From an uncultured Eubacteriales bacterium (GTDB taxonomy: Bacteria > Bacillota > Clostridia > Oscillospirales > CAG-272), in the NCBI GenBank assembly GCA_900549725.1, contig URPL01000012.1, positions 1 through 57,581 on the forward strand: a stretch of DNA of 57,581 nucleotides, given 5' to 3'. Position 1 is the stretch's first letter; each line of letters begins with the position of its first letter. This document shows, one piece after another, positions 33,580 to 41,634 of this stretch. The position numbers and the translations under genes were made by a program. Under the pieces are notes generated by a model. It was not told the origin of the DNA. It saw only the letters and a program-made list of their open reading frames with translations, and ran no database searches.

Positions 33580-33619
33580 AAAAAGAAACGACAATTTTCT
33601 ACCGAAAATTGTCGTTTCT
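33580..33619 (-). terminator. Terminator of the tRNA Gly-Arg-His cluster
   Basis: Perfect 16-bp arms (33584-33599 and 33604-33619), loop TACC, T run on the minus side. It lies 4 bases past the tRNA-His 3' end. Confidence 0.95.
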
Positions 33620-33622
33620 GAT

Positions 33623-33700
33623 TGGGGTGAGTTATGGGATTCGAACCCACGGCCTTCAGGGCCACAACCTGACGCTCTAACCAACTGAGCTAAACCCACC
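33623..33700 (-). tRNA. tRNA-His (anticodon GTG)
   Basis: Cloverleaf with encoded CCA and the histidine-specific extra G at the 5' end, which faces C73. Acceptor GTGGGTT/AACTCAC, anticodon arm TCAGG-TTGTGGC-CCTGA reading GTG. It is third in a three-tRNA transcript. Confidence 0.96.
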
Positions 33701-33706
33701 ATAGAG

Positions 33707-33783
<77 letters not shown>

Positions 33784-33788
33784 ACATC

Positions 33789-33862
33789 TGGAGCGAGTGA
33801 TGGGAATCGAACCCACGCGACCAGCTTGGAAGGCTGGGATTCTACCATTGAACTACACTCGC
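33789..33862 (-). tRNA. tRNA-Gly (anticodon TCC)
   Basis: 74-base cloverleaf with CCA. Acceptor GCGAGTG/CACTCGC, anticodon arm CCAGC-CTTCCAA-GCTGG reading TCC. First tRNA after the cluster promoter. Confidence 0.97.
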
Positions 33863-33885
33863 AGATCATTTGCAATCGCTCGTAT

Positions 33886-33914
33886 ATCTTACCACAAAGG
33901 TTTCTCCCTGTCAA
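33886..33914 (-). promoter_or_regulatory. Sigma-A promoter of the tRNA Gly-Arg-His cluster
   Basis: Minus strand TTGACA (33909-33914), a 17-base spacer, TAAGAT (33886-33891). Confidence 0.88.
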
Positions 33915-34051
33915 GCCTTTTCAGCGAAAAAACAAAACTTTTTCCGCGTCCGAAAATTCCATGAGATGCCGCATATTTTTTCCAAAACATGCATTTTTGT
34001 TGTAAAAACGGGTCGAAAAATGTTGTTTTCCCCCACCGAGACGGCAAAAAC

Positions 34052-34080
34052 TTGACAAATTGAGCATTCTATGATATAGT
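34052..34080 (+). promoter_or_regulatory. Sigma-A promoter of the G5/3D protein
   Basis: TTGACA (34052-34057), a 17-base spacer, TATAGT (34075-34080), leaving an untranslated leader of about 85 bases. Confidence 0.85.
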
Positions 34081-34170
34081 GATGGGGCATCGAGATTTCG
34101 TTTTTCTGCCCTGCGTCTGCTTTTCACGGAATCCCCCAATGCATATTCTATCGGAAATGAGTGAAGTAGC

Positions 34171-35244
34171 ATGGAAAAATGCAATCATACCGACCCGCCG
34201 CGACGAAGCATGCGGCAGAATTTGCCGAAGAAAAAACCGTTTGCAAAGCTTTCGGAGGACTGCACCGAGCTTTTTCTGCTTTGGAAGCAGTGGCGGCAAG
34301 CAAAAGAGCATTTGCCGAAAAGCGCCGAAAAGTATGCTCTGCAAAAAACAGTGCTGCCTGTATGCTGTTTTGCGCTGCTTTCCGCCGTATTACTCGGTGT
34401 TGCCGTTTTTCACACTGCAAATACGCCCGCCCCCCATGCCGATGAAAGCATAGATGTTGCGGCGCACGGCAAAGAAACGCATGCGGGAGAAGACATTGCC
34501 GCGCAAACGATCACCGTCAGTCTCATCGACGGTGCTGCGGAACCCGTGATGCTCACAACAGCGCAGGATACGGTGGAGCGGATTTTGGCGGAAAATGCGC
34601 TGACCCTCGGCGAATATGATGAGTTGAATCATGCCTTGGGCGAAGCGCTGAGCGACGGCGATTCCATTGCAATCACGCGAATCAGCATCGCGGAAGAAAC
34701 CACCCTGCTTGAACTTCCCTATGAAACGGTCACCAACCGGGTGCAGACGATTCCGCGCGGGACGACGCGCGTTGTGCAAAGCGGGCAAACCGGCAAAAAA
34801 TCGATCACGGAGCGTATCACGCTGCGCAACGGAGAAGAAAGTGAGAGAGAGGTCATCTCCGAATCGGTGCAGGCAGACCCTGTTGATGAAATAGTGAACT
34901 ACGGCATCGGCGGTTCCCTGGTCGGAAAGGACGGTGTACGCTATGCCTTTTCTTATTATGTCGATGTATCCGCAACGGCATACGGCCCCACCGGAAACAA
35001 TACGGCGACAGGCGTGCCGCCGACGGAGGGCACCATTGCGGTTGACCCAAGCGTGATCCCGCTGCGCTCCAAAGTCTATGTCAAGGGCAACTACGGAGAC
35101 TACGGCATCTGCCGCGCGGAGGATACCGGCGGCGGCATCAAGGGAAATAAAATCGATGTTTACTTAGGCTATCTCGGAGAGAACTGGTATTCCGAGGCAA
35201 TGCAGTTCGGCATCCGCTCCATGCGCGTCTACATTCTCGGCTAA
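34171..35244 (+). CDS. Cell-wall protein with DUF348, G5 and 3D domains (YabE/Rpf-like)
   Basis: Probable peptidoglycan-remodelling enzyme of the YabE/YuiC group. The 357-residue product has one membrane helix (residues 61-80), then a ubiquitin-like DUF348 module (about 113-155), a G5 module (about 165-240, with ITERITLRNGEE) and a C-terminal 3D domain (about 265-357) with its three aspartates in AVDPSVIP, RAEDTGGGI and NKIDVYLG. 3D domains share the MltA-type lytic transglycosylase barrel. The ribosome binding site at 34171 is poor (GAGTGAAG), so the start is not certain. It is monocistronic. Confidence 0.9.
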   Translation: MEKCNHTDPPRRSMRQNLPKKKPFAKLSEDCTELFLLWKQWRQAKEHLPKSAEKYALQKTVLPVCCFALLSAVLLGVAVFHTANTPAPHADESIDVAAHGKETHAGEDIAAQTITVSLIDGAAEPVMLTTAQDTVERILAENALTLGEYDELNHALGEALSDGDSIAITRISIAEETTLLELPYETVTNRVQTIPRGTTRVVQSGQTGKKSITERITLRNGEESEREVISESVQADPVDEIVNYGIGGSLVGKDGVRYAFSYYVDVSATAYGPTGNNTATGVPPTEGTIAVDPSVIPLRSKVYVKGNYGDYGICRAEDTGGGIKGNKIDVYLGYLGENWYSEAMQFGIRSMRVYILG

Positions 35245-35257
35245 GCGCCGAATCGTT

Positions 35258-35297
35258 CAAAAAGCCGCTTTGCAAAATGTTGCAAAGCGGCTTTTTG
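35258..35297. terminator. Strong bidirectional terminator
   Basis: Perfect 18-bp arms (35258-35275 and 35280-35297) with loop AATG, flanked by A5 and T5. It serves both the 3D protein gene and the convergent GNAT gene. Confidence 0.95.
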
Positions 35298-35306
35298 TTT
35301 GAGCAT

Positions 35307-35747
35307 TCAAAGAGCAAGCTCCATTTCAATTTCGTCTTCATCCCGCGCGCCGTTTTCCGCAAAGCCAAGGGCTGCATACAGCCCGCGCGCCGCATCATTT
35401 CCCTCAATATAGCACAAAAGCACCTTGTGCCATCTGCCGTCCGCACGCATTTGCGCAAGCAGAGCAGCCGTTGCCGCAGCACCATATCCCATTCTTTGAT
35501 ACCGCATATCGATAAAAAGCTCGCTGAGCACATATGCTTCTCTTTGCGGCAGATCATAATACAGTGCCATCCCAACCGGCTCATCCTCATGCATGATAAA
35601 ATAAGCGCGGCTGCGAGAATTGCGATATGCAAATGCGCGGGCAAGCAGCGTTATGCGGTCCGCGACCTGTTCCTTTTGCTGCGGCGCGACCGCAAGCGGA
35701 GTACGCCAATTTTCCGGAGTCACCGGGGCAAGCCAAACCGCGCTCAT
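35307..35747 (-). CDS. GNAT family N-acetyltransferase
   Basis: Acetyl-CoA-dependent acyltransferase of unknown substrate. The 146 residues have the GNAT core: LSELFIDMRYQRMGYGAAATAALL (beta4, Gln/Arg-x-x-Gly-x-Gly/Ala acetyl-CoA loop) and the C-terminal NDAARGLYAALGF. Length is normal. It overlaps the zinc-ribbon membrane protein gene by 4 bases, so the two are probably translated together and cotranscribed with the upstream aspartokinase. Confidence 0.88.
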   Translation of the reverse strand: MSAVWLAPVTPENWRTPLAVAPQQKEQVADRITLLARAFAYRNSRSRAYFIMHEDEPVGMALYYDLPQREAYVLSELFIDMRYQRMGYGAAATAALLAQMRADGRWHKVLLCYIEGNDAARGLYAALGFAENGARDEDEIEMELAL

Positions 35748-36334
35748 CCCTCAAAGACCTGCGTAAAGCGCCATTGCCCTTGCATCAGGCGCACAAGGCG
35801 CGTGCCGCAGTATTCGCAGCAGCTCGTCTGCAGCGATGGAATCGGTGCGCCGCAGTTGGGGCAATTTGTTCCGATGATCGGGGCATCGGCATCCGTTGCA
35901 AGCGCATAGTGCAAAATATAGCGCTTTTGCCGCACAATGTCCTGCTCCCGCACGGAAAGCGCCGCCTGAAAAATGATCAGCTTTTCCAGCGGGTCGGAAC
36001 GGTAATCATGCAGCACCACCGCATAAATTTTGAGGTCCTGCGCGCCCGCAAGCCTTTTTTGCAGCTCTTCTCTGACAAGGCGCTTGGCAAGCTCCGGCTG
36101 AAAATCCGGAAAATCGCGCCGTATCTTCGGCAGAAGAATGCGATCCTGCCCGGAGAGGGAGCGCGGCTTTTCTTCGTCCGCCGCAGCAGCGGCATGCAGC
36201 GCAAGCAAGGAATCGGTCAAGGTGCGGAAAAGGCGCTGCACGCCGCGCCGCACCACCGTTGCCAAAAACGCAAATACACCTGCAAAAACCGCAAAAAGGA
36301 TCACCCAGAACGCCCATTTCGGCAACTGTGTCAC
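35744..36334 (-). CDS. Membrane protein with C-terminal zinc ribbon
   Basis: Not recognised as a named family. The 196-residue product has one N-terminal membrane helix (WAFWVILFAVFAGVFAFLA), a middle domain of about 90 residues (ILLPKIRRDFPDFQPELAKR and VVLHDYRSD) that resembles Tim44/NTF2-like modules, and a C-terminal zinc ribbon CPNCGAPI...CCEYCGT. Several clostridial membrane proteins combine these modules. It sits 31 bases after the aspartokinase gene without a terminator. Confidence 0.7.
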   Translation of the reverse strand: MTQLPKWAFWVILFAVFAGVFAFLATVVRRGVQRLFRTLTDSLLALHAAAAADEEKPRSLSGQDRILLPKIRRDFPDFQPELAKRLVREELQKRLAGAQDLKIYAVVLHDYRSDPLEKLIIFQAALSVREQDIVRQKRYILHYALATDADAPIIGTNCPNCGAPIPSLQTSCCEYCGTRLVRLMQGQWRFTQVFEG

Positions 36335-36365
36335 AAAATCACTTCCTCACTTCACTTTCCTTCCG

Positions 36366-37715
36366 TCAGTGAACGATATCCTTAAGCTGATTGTCCGTAT
36401 CAAATTCGAGATAAATGGAACGCAGCGCCTTTTCGTAATCCGCTTCATCCACCCCGATGATAATATTAAGCTCGCTTGAGCCCTGGTCAATCATGCGGAT
36501 ATTGGTGTCTGCCTGCGCGATTGCCTTAAAAATGCGGTAGGCGGTACCCTTTGCGCGCACCATACCGCGCCCGACAATGGCGATGAGCGCCAGATGGTCG
36601 TCAATGGTGATGCTGTCCGGGGATACGGCATGGCAAATACTGTTCACCACATGCTCCTGCTGCCCTTCCATCTCCTTGCGGTCAACAATCAGGCTCAGAG
36701 TGTCGATTCCCGAGGGCACATGCTCAACGCTGATGCCGCGCCCCTCCAAAATTTCAAGCACGCGGCGGTTGAAGCCGACATCCTGATTCATTCTGTCCTT
36801 TTCAAGAGAAAGCACGCAAAAGCCTTTTTTGCCGGCAATGCCGGTCACGATCTCTTTTGTTTCAAAGGGCACCGTCCCGTTTCCGGGGACGATCATCGTG
36901 CCGGGGGCTTCCGGGTCGTTTGTATTGCGCACATTGATCGGGATGCCCGCAAAGCGCACGGGGAAAATCGCATCCTCATGCAGCACGGTCGCTCCCATAT
37001 AGGAAAGCTCGCGCAGCTCCTGATAGGTAATGGTGCGAATCACGCGCGGATTTTCCACCACGCGCGGATCCGCCATCAGAAAGCCGCTGACATCCGTCCA
37101 GTTTTCATAAAGATCCGCCTTTGCGGCGCGTGCCACGATGGAGCCTGTCACATCGCTTCCCCCGCGGAAAAAGGTTTTTATGGTATCATTGGGCATAGAG
37201 CCGTAAAAGCCGGGAATTACAGCATAGCGATGGCGCGCAAGAATTGCGGAAAGCGCCTCATTGGTACGCTCCGCATCAAAGGAGCCATCCTCGCAAAAGC
37301 AAATCACGCGCGCGGCATCGATAAAATGAAAGCCGAGATATTTCGAAAGGATCTTTGCGCTGAGATATTCGCCGCGGCTCGCCGCAAAATCGCGCCCGAC
37401 ATGACACAAAAATCCGGTTTCAATCACCGAGAATTCCTCCTCCAGGGAAAGATCGATGCCGAGCGCCCGAATAATCTGACGATAGCGGTCACGAATGACG
37501 GAAAACAGCGATTCAATTTCCTCTCCGCGCACGGCTCGGTCGTAACACTCATAAAGCATATCCGTAATTTTTATATCCTCCGCAAACCGCTTTCCCGGCG
37601 CGGAAGCAACAACATATCGGCGCGCGGGATCCTGCTTGACGATCTTTGCCACCTTTTGAAACTGTGCGGCATCCGCAAGCGAGCTCCCGCCGAATTTAAC
37701 CACCTTGATTTCCAC
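36366..37715 (-). CDS. Aspartokinase
   Basis: Phosphorylates aspartate, the first step to lysine, threonine, methionine and diaminopimelate. The 449-residue protein has KFGGSSLADA at the N-terminus, FFRGGSDVTGS, ENWTDVSGFLMADPR (substrate site), and two C-terminal ACT modules (about 310-449, including RMIDQGSSELNIIIGVDE), as in lysine- or threonine-sensitive enzymes. Length fits the monofunctional class III type. The start is GTG with AAGGAG upstream. The leader is only about 50 bases, too short for a lysine riboswitch, so control is probably allosteric through the ACT domains. Confidence 0.95.
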   Translation of the reverse strand: MEIKVVKFGGSSLADAAQFQKVAKIVKQDPARRYVVASAPGKRFAEDIKITDMLYECYDRAVRGEEIESLFSVIRDRYRQIIRALGIDLSLEEEFSVIETGFLCHVGRDFAASRGEYLSAKILSKYLGFHFIDAARVICFCEDGSFDAERTNEALSAILARHRYAVIPGFYGSMPNDTIKTFFRGGSDVTGSIVARAAKADLYENWTDVSGFLMADPRVVENPRVIRTITYQELRELSYMGATVLHEDAIFPVRFAGIPINVRNTNDPEAPGTMIVPGNGTVPFETKEIVTGIAGKKGFCVLSLEKDRMNQDVGFNRRVLEILEGRGISVEHVPSGIDTLSLIVDRKEMEGQQEHVVNSICHAVSPDSITIDDHLALIAIVGRGMVRAKGTAYRIFKAIAQADTNIRMIDQGSSELNIIIGVDEADYEKALRSIYLEFDTDNQLKDIVH

Positions 37716-37769
37716 TCTGATTCTCCTTGTTCTTAAAACCCTGTTTGATTCATTTCAATATATGATATG

Positions 37770-37798
37770 ATTATACGGGCTTTTTCGCGCTTTGTCAA
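37770..37798 (-). promoter_or_regulatory. Sigma-A promoter of the aspartokinase gene
   Basis: Minus strand consensus TTGACA (37793-37798), a 17-base spacer, TATAAT (37770-37775). Confidence 0.92.
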
Positions 37799-37851
37799 GG
37801 TAAAGCGGCAGTCTTTTTTCCTCTTGCAAGCAAAGAAAAATCAAAAAATAC

Positions 37852-37880
37852 TTGACATTTTGCACGCGCCGTGCTATAAT
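37852..37880 (+). promoter_or_regulatory. Sigma-A promoter of ylxM-ffh
   Basis: Consensus TTGACA (37852-37857), a 17-base spacer, TATAAT (37875-37880), divergent from the aspartokinase promoter. Confidence 0.93.
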
Positions 37881-37928
37881 CTGTAAAGAAATTTGCTTTA
37901 CAGGCAAAAAACGAGGGAGGAAGCTCCC

Positions 37929-38297
37929 ATGCACGAAAAGGATCTGCGCCTTTCTCTTCTGTTTGATTGTTACAGCGAGCTGCTCCGACCGCAGCAGCGC
38001 CGCATGTTTGACCTTTATTACAATGAAGACCTTTCCCTTTCCGAAATAGCGGAGCAATGCGGCATCACGCGCCAGGGCGTGCGGGATCTCTGTAAGCGCG
38101 CAGAGGAAGAGCTGCGCGGCTATGAGGATGCTTTGCATCTCTCAAAGCGCTTTGCGGCACTCTCGGAGCAAACCGGGCAGATGCGGCAACTTCTCTCAAA
38201 GCTCCGCGCAGATGCGGCAAAAGGGGACGAAGACGACATCCTTTCTGCCGCAGAGCAAATGGAAGGCGCCCTGCAAAAAATCGAAGAACTGCTTTAA
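37929..38297 (+). CDS. ylxM: YlxM family HTH protein of the SRP operon
   Basis: Small DNA-binding-like protein that associates with the signal recognition particle pathway in Gram-positive bacteria. The 122 residues begin with LLFDCYSELLRPQQRRMFDLYYNEDLSLSEIAEQ, a sigma-70 region 4-like helix-turn-helix shown here across its turn, continuing GITRQGVRDLCKRAEEEL, and end in a coiled-coil tail. The ATG at 37929 has GGAGGAAG; the longer frame starts before it in the leader. The ylxM-ffh order is conserved in Firmicutes. Confidence 0.92.
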   Translation: MHEKDLRLSLLFDCYSELLRPQQRRMFDLYYNEDLSLSEIAEQCGITRQGVRDLCKRAEEELRGYEDALHLSKRFAALSEQTGQMRQLLSKLRADAAKGDEDDILSAAEQMEGALQKIEELL

Positions 38298-38336
38298 GAA
38301 AAACTTCTTTACTGTGCCGCAAAGGAGGTGTGCGCC

Positions 38337-39674
38337 GTGATATTTTCGGGCTTGACCGATAAAATGAATCAAGCGCTGCGCTCTTTCAGAAACAAAGGAA
38401 AGCTGACGGAGGCGGATGTCAAGGCCGGCATGCGCGAGGTCAAGCTTGCGCTGCTGGAGGCCGATGTCAACTTCAAGGTCGTGAAAGATTTTGTCAAGGC
38501 GGTCGAAGCGCGCGCCGTCGGCGCCGAGGTGATGGAAAGCCTCGTTCCCTCACAGCAGATTATCAAAATCGTCAACGAGGAATTGACTGCCCTTATGGGC
38601 GGCAGCTGCGAGCGGCTGAATTTTTCGAATCGCCCGCCGAGCATTATCATGATGGTCGGCTTGCAGGGCAGCGGCAAAACAACGCATTGCGCAAAGCTTG
38701 CAAAGCTGCTCAAATCGCAGGGGAAGCGGCCGCTTTTGGTCGCATGCGATGTATACCGCCCCGCCGCGGTCAAACAGCTGCAGGTCGTCGGGGCACAGAT
38801 CGATGTGCCGGTATTCTCAATCGATGGCTGCACAGACCCGGTAAAAATTGCAAACGAGGGCATTGAGCATGCCAAAAAGCATGGGCATGACATTGTGTTT
38901 TTGGATACCGCCGGACGGCTTCATATTGATGAAGCACTCATGCAGGAACTGAAAACGATCAAGCAAACCGTGCAGCCGCAGGAAATTTTGCTTGTGGTTG
39001 ACGCTATGACCGGTCAGGATGCCGTCAATGTTGCGTCCTCCTTCAATGAGCTTTTGGATATTACCGGCGTTGTGATGACAAAGCTGGACGGCGATACGCG
39101 CGGCGGCGCGGCGCTCTCCATTCGCCATGTAACGGGAAAGCCGATCAAATTCATCGGCACGGGTGAAAAGCTTGATGCAATCGAGCCCTTTTATCCGGAC
39201 CGCATGGCATCCCGCATTCTCGGCATGGGCGACGTGCTCTCCCTGATTGAAAAAGCGGAAGCGGCTTTTGATGAAAAAAAAGCCAGGGAGCTTGAGGAAA
39301 AGCTGCGGCGCTCCGAATTCACCCTGAATGATTTTTTGGAACAATTCCGCCAGGTAAAAGGCATGGGCAATCTTGACCAGATGATTTCCATGCTGCCCGG
39401 CATCAATAAAGCAAAGCTGAAAGATGTTTCCATTGACGAGCGCCAGCTTGCCCGCACGGAGGCGATTATGCTCTCCATGACGGAGCAGGAGCGCGAGCAT
39501 CCCGAAATCATCTCCGCATCGCGCAGGCGGCGCATTGCCGCAGGCTGCGGACAAAAGGTTGAGGATGTGAACCGCCTGCTCAAGCAATATGAGCAGACGC
39601 GCCAAATGATGAAGCAATTTTCCGGGAAAAAAGGCTTTGGAAAAAAAGGCAAATTCCGTTTTCCCGCTATGTGA
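38337..39674 (+). CDS. ffh: Signal recognition particle protein Ffh
   Basis: SRP54 GTPase that binds signal peptides and 4.5S-type RNA and delivers ribosomes to the membrane. The 445-residue protein has the N domain (residues 1-85, KLTEADVKAGMREVKLALLE), the G domain with GLQGSGKTTHCAKLA, DTAGRLHID and TKLDGDTRGGAALS, and the Met-rich M domain ending in GKKGFGKKGKF. I chose GTG at 38337, seven bases after AAAGGAGGTG; a GTG at 38328 lies inside that site. It follows ylxM and precedes rpsP. Confidence 0.97.
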   Translation: MIFSGLTDKMNQALRSFRNKGKLTEADVKAGMREVKLALLEADVNFKVVKDFVKAVEARAVGAEVMESLVPSQQIIKIVNEELTALMGGSCERLNFSNRPPSIIMMVGLQGSGKTTHCAKLAKLLKSQGKRPLLVACDVYRPAAVKQLQVVGAQIDVPVFSIDGCTDPVKIANEGIEHAKKHGHDIVFLDTAGRLHIDEALMQELKTIKQTVQPQEILLVVDAMTGQDAVNVASSFNELLDITGVVMTKLDGDTRGGAALSIRHVTGKPIKFIGTGEKLDAIEPFYPDRMASRILGMGDVLSLIEKAEAAFDEKKARELEEKLRRSEFTLNDFLEQFRQVKGMGNLDQMISMLPGINKAKLKDVSIDERQLARTEAIMLSMTEQEREHPEIISASRRRRIAAGCGQKVEDVNRLLKQYEQTRQMMKQFSGKKGFGKKGKFRFPAM

Positions 39675-39722
39675 CCCTGTTAACCCAAATAATACTATAA
39701 AACAATTTTGGAGGAAAAAACA

Positions 39723-39968
39723 ATGGCAGTAAAAATGAGACTGAAAAGAGTGGGCGCAAAGAAGCAGCCCTCCTACCGCGTGGTAATCGCCGATTCCCGT
39801 TCTCCCAGAGACGGCCGCTTCATCGAGCAGATCGGCTTTTACAATCCCCTTTCCAACCCCGTTGATATCCGTATCGACGCTGAAAAGGCACAGAAATGGC
39901 TTGCCTGCGGCGCACAGCCGACCGAGACGGTGAAAAGCCTTCTGAAAAAAACCGAGATCCTGAAATAA
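39723..39968 (+). CDS. rpsP: 30S ribosomal protein S16
   Basis: Small-subunit protein that stabilises the 16S rRNA 5' domain. The 81 residues match bacterial S16 throughout (MRLKRVGAKKQPSYRVVIAD, RDGRFIEQIGFYNP). The ATG at 39723 follows TTGGAGGAAA at good spacing; an ATG 15 bases upstream overlaps that site. The gene lies between ffh and khpA as in B. subtilis. Confidence 0.98.
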   Translation: MAVKMRLKRVGAKKQPSYRVVIADSRSPRDGRFIEQIGFYNPLSNPVDIRIDAEKAQKWLACGAQPTETVKSLLKKTEILK

Positions 39969-39983
39969 TCGGAGAAGAAACAC

Positions 39984-40223
39984 ATGGTTGATTTGAGAAA
40001 AGTATTGACGGATATGGCTGCCGCCATTGTCGATCACCCCGAGCAGGTCAGCGTTACCGAAACGGAAGAAAACGGCGAAGTGCTGCTGCAACTCACCGTG
40101 GCTCCGCAGGATATGGGCAAGGTCATCGGCAAGCATGGCAAAATTGCCAAGGCGCTGCGCACGGTGATGAAAGCCGCCGCAACCTCGGTTGACCGTCGCG
40201 TCGTTGTAAAAATCACGGAATAA
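39984..40223 (+). CDS. khpA: KH domain RNA-binding protein KhpA
   Basis: Small KH-domain protein (YlqC family) that pairs with KhpB to control cell-size and division mRNAs in several Firmicutes. The 79 residues hold one KH domain with the GXXG loop in VIGKHGKIAKALRTVMKAAA. GGAGAAG precedes the ATG 15 bases after rpsP, and a strong terminator follows, ending the ylxM-ffh-rpsP-khpA operon; rimM and trmD, often next, are absent here. Confidence 0.95.
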   Translation: MVDLRKVLTDMAAAIVDHPEQVSVTETEENGEVLLQLTVAPQDMGKVIGKHGKIAKALRTVMKAAATSVDRRVVVKITE

Positions 40224-40250
40224 AGCAAACAACCAACAGGCAAATGCCGC

Positions 40251-40289
40251 AAAGGGCTGTCAAACATTTTGTTTCGACAGCCCTTTTTT
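40251..40289 (+). terminator. Terminator of the ylxM-ffh-rpsP-khpA operon
   Basis: Perfect 11-bp arms (40251-40261 and 40276-40286), with a T run to 40289. Confidence 0.93.
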
Positions 40290-40323
40290 ATTTTCGGATC
40301 AAAGCGTTTTGTAAATTTTAACA

Positions 40324-40353
40324 GGGATAGATGCGCGTCATGTTCACATAATA
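40324..40353 (+). promoter_or_regulatory. Putative sigma-G promoter of the SASP gene
   Basis: CATAATA (40347-40353) matches the sigma-G -10 pattern, with GGGATA (40324-40329) 17 bases upstream as a partial -35. No sigma-A promoter is seen. The leader is about 100 bases. Confidence 0.5.
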
Positions 40354-40457
40354 GAATCGAAATCCGAAAGGATTTCACAACCGTACCGAAGCGGCGCACC
40401 GCGCTGCGGCGGTGCGTTAAAATAGATGCGGAATTTCCGCGCACAAGGAGAATGAAC

Positions 40458-40658
40458 ATGTCCAGAAGTAAGAAGTCTTTGGTTCCTGAAGCAAAGGAAG
40501 CACTGAACAAGTACAAGATGGAAGCTGCAAACGAAGTCGGCGTGAACCTCAAGCAGGGCTACAACGGCGATCTCACCGCAAAGCAGGCAGGCTCTGTCGG
40601 CGGCCAGATGGTGCGCAAGATGATCGAGAATGCCGAAAATGCAATGAAAAACAGATAA
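40458..40658 (+). CDS. Small acid-soluble spore protein, alpha/beta type
   Basis: DNA-coating protein of the dormant spore core that protects DNA and feeds amino acids to germination after GPR cleavage. The 66 residues carry the family signatures: KYKMEAANEVGV (GPR cleavage region, Glu-Val-Gly), GDLTAKQAGSVGGQMVRKMI and a C-terminal short helix. The ATG at 40458 lies 7 bases after AAGGAG; an ATG six bases earlier is too close to it. Monocistronic, with a sporulation-type promoter and its own terminator. Confidence 0.96.
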   Translation: MSRSKKSLVPEAKEALNKYKMEAANEVGVNLKQGYNGDLTAKQAGSVGGQMVRKMIENAENAMKNR

Positions 40659-40677
40659 CAGCGCAGCATGTTACTCG

Positions 40678-40717
40678 GCGCGGAGCGTTCGGACAAAGTC
40701 CGGGCGCTTTGCGCTTT
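40678..40717 (+). terminator. Terminator of the SASP gene
   Basis: 17-bp arms (40678-40694 and 40698-40714) with G-U pairs on the plus-strand RNA, then TTTT. It abuts the stop codon of the convergent LD-carboxypeptidase gene. Confidence 0.8.
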
Positions 40718-41604
40718 TATCGGCATAGCGCCGCAAAGCCGCTGCGCACCGTGAGGCGTCCTGCAGCAATGCTCGCCGGCATACCGAGCGGAACGGAACG
40801 ATTCTCTTTGATATGCCCGATCAGCGGGCATATATAAACCGCAGAACGGGTTCCGTCAAAAAAGCGACGCAGAAATTTTATTTCGTCCTCTTGCCGCGCC
40901 AAGGACAAATTGCCGAATATCACCGCCTGCGCCGCCTCAAATACGCCGCAATGCCAAAGCTGAGTCAGCATCCGATCCAAACGGTATTCAGGCTCTCCAA
41001 CCTCCTCCAAAAGTAAAATCGCACCGCTTAAATCCGGGAAAAAACGCGTGCCGCAAAGGCTTGTAAAAACACTGAGATTGCCGCCGAGCAATCTTCCGAT
41101 GCGCACCCCTTGCGCAGGATAGACCGCCTGCAGCGGCAGGCGCACCTCCGGCTTTGCAAAGCAATCAACGAAAGCCGAAAGCGCCTCGGGCGGCGGCACG
41201 GCGGCAAAATCCGTGGCGGCCATGAGCCCGTGCACACCGCACCCGCCGCAGGCGGAAAACAAAAATGCATGCAGCGCCGTGATATCGGAATAGCCGCACA
41301 AAACGGCACGCGCCCTTTGCGGCAAAGCTTTGTCAAGATACGGCAAAAGCCGCGCCGCACCGTAGCCGCCGCGGCAGCACAAAACGATATCATATGCGCC
41401 GCAGCACAAAAAACGGGTAAGCTCCGCGGCGCGCACTTGGTCATCCGCCCGCGAAAAGCGGCGCGGCAAGAAGCAGGAAGCGCCGAGCGTGCAAACGGCG
41501 CCTGCCCTTTGCAAAAAGGCGGCAGCATTTTGCACATCAGCCGCGCGGGGTACAAAGGCAGGCGCCGTTAAGGCGACTTGATAAGGCAATAAAGCAGGCG
41601 GCAT
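40717..41604 (-). CDS. LD-carboxypeptidase (peptidase family S66)
   Basis: Probable cytoplasmic LD-carboxypeptidase that removes the terminal D-Ala from tetrapeptides during peptidoglycan recycling; relatives include MccF immunity enzymes. The 295 residues show the family start PPALLPYQVALTAPAF, CRGGYGAARLLPYLD, the nucleophile Ser in LCGYSDITALH, and the C-terminal His in IGHIKENRSVPLG. I prefer the ATG at 41604 because family similarity begins there and AAGGGGGT lies upstream; an ATG at 41628 has no ribosome binding site. It is the last gene of the long leftward run. Confidence 0.88.
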   Translation of the reverse strand: MPPALLPYQVALTAPAFVPRAADVQNAAAFLQRAGAVCTLGASCFLPRRFSRADDQVRAAELTRFLCCGAYDIVLCCRGGYGAARLLPYLDKALPQRARAVLCGYSDITALHAFLFSACGGCGVHGLMAATDFAAVPPPEALSAFVDCFAKPEVRLPLQAVYPAQGVRIGRLLGGNLSVFTSLCGTRFFPDLSGAILLLEEVGEPEYRLDRMLTQLWHCGVFEAAQAVIFGNLSLARQEDEIKFLRRFFDGTRSAVYICPLIGHIKENRSVPLGMPASIAAGRLTVRSGFAALCR

Positions 41605-41634
41605 GCAGGTGTCTTGACCCCCTTGCATGAAAAA

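Noticed and set aside
34081..34170. c-di-AMP (ydaO) riboswitch before the G5/3D protein
   Set aside because: Some Rpf-like genes have one, but this 85-base leader is too short and lacks recognisable core motifs.
36594..37736. 380-codon plus-strand frame opposite the aspartokinase gene
   Set aside because: Antisense shadow: no family motifs, no ribosome binding site, and it lies wholly over a clear aspartokinase. The same holds for 20343-21455 (+) over yaaT, 38817-40232 (-) over ffh-rpsP and 42769-43827 (+) over the ATPase homologue.
37716..37769. Lysine riboswitch before aspartokinase
   Set aside because: The leader is only about 50 bases and has no five-helix core.
40678..40717. Terminator for the long leftward run ending at LD-carboxypeptidase
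   Set aside because: In the minus direction the hairpin is not followed by a T run and pairs less well, so it is assigned only to the SASP gene.
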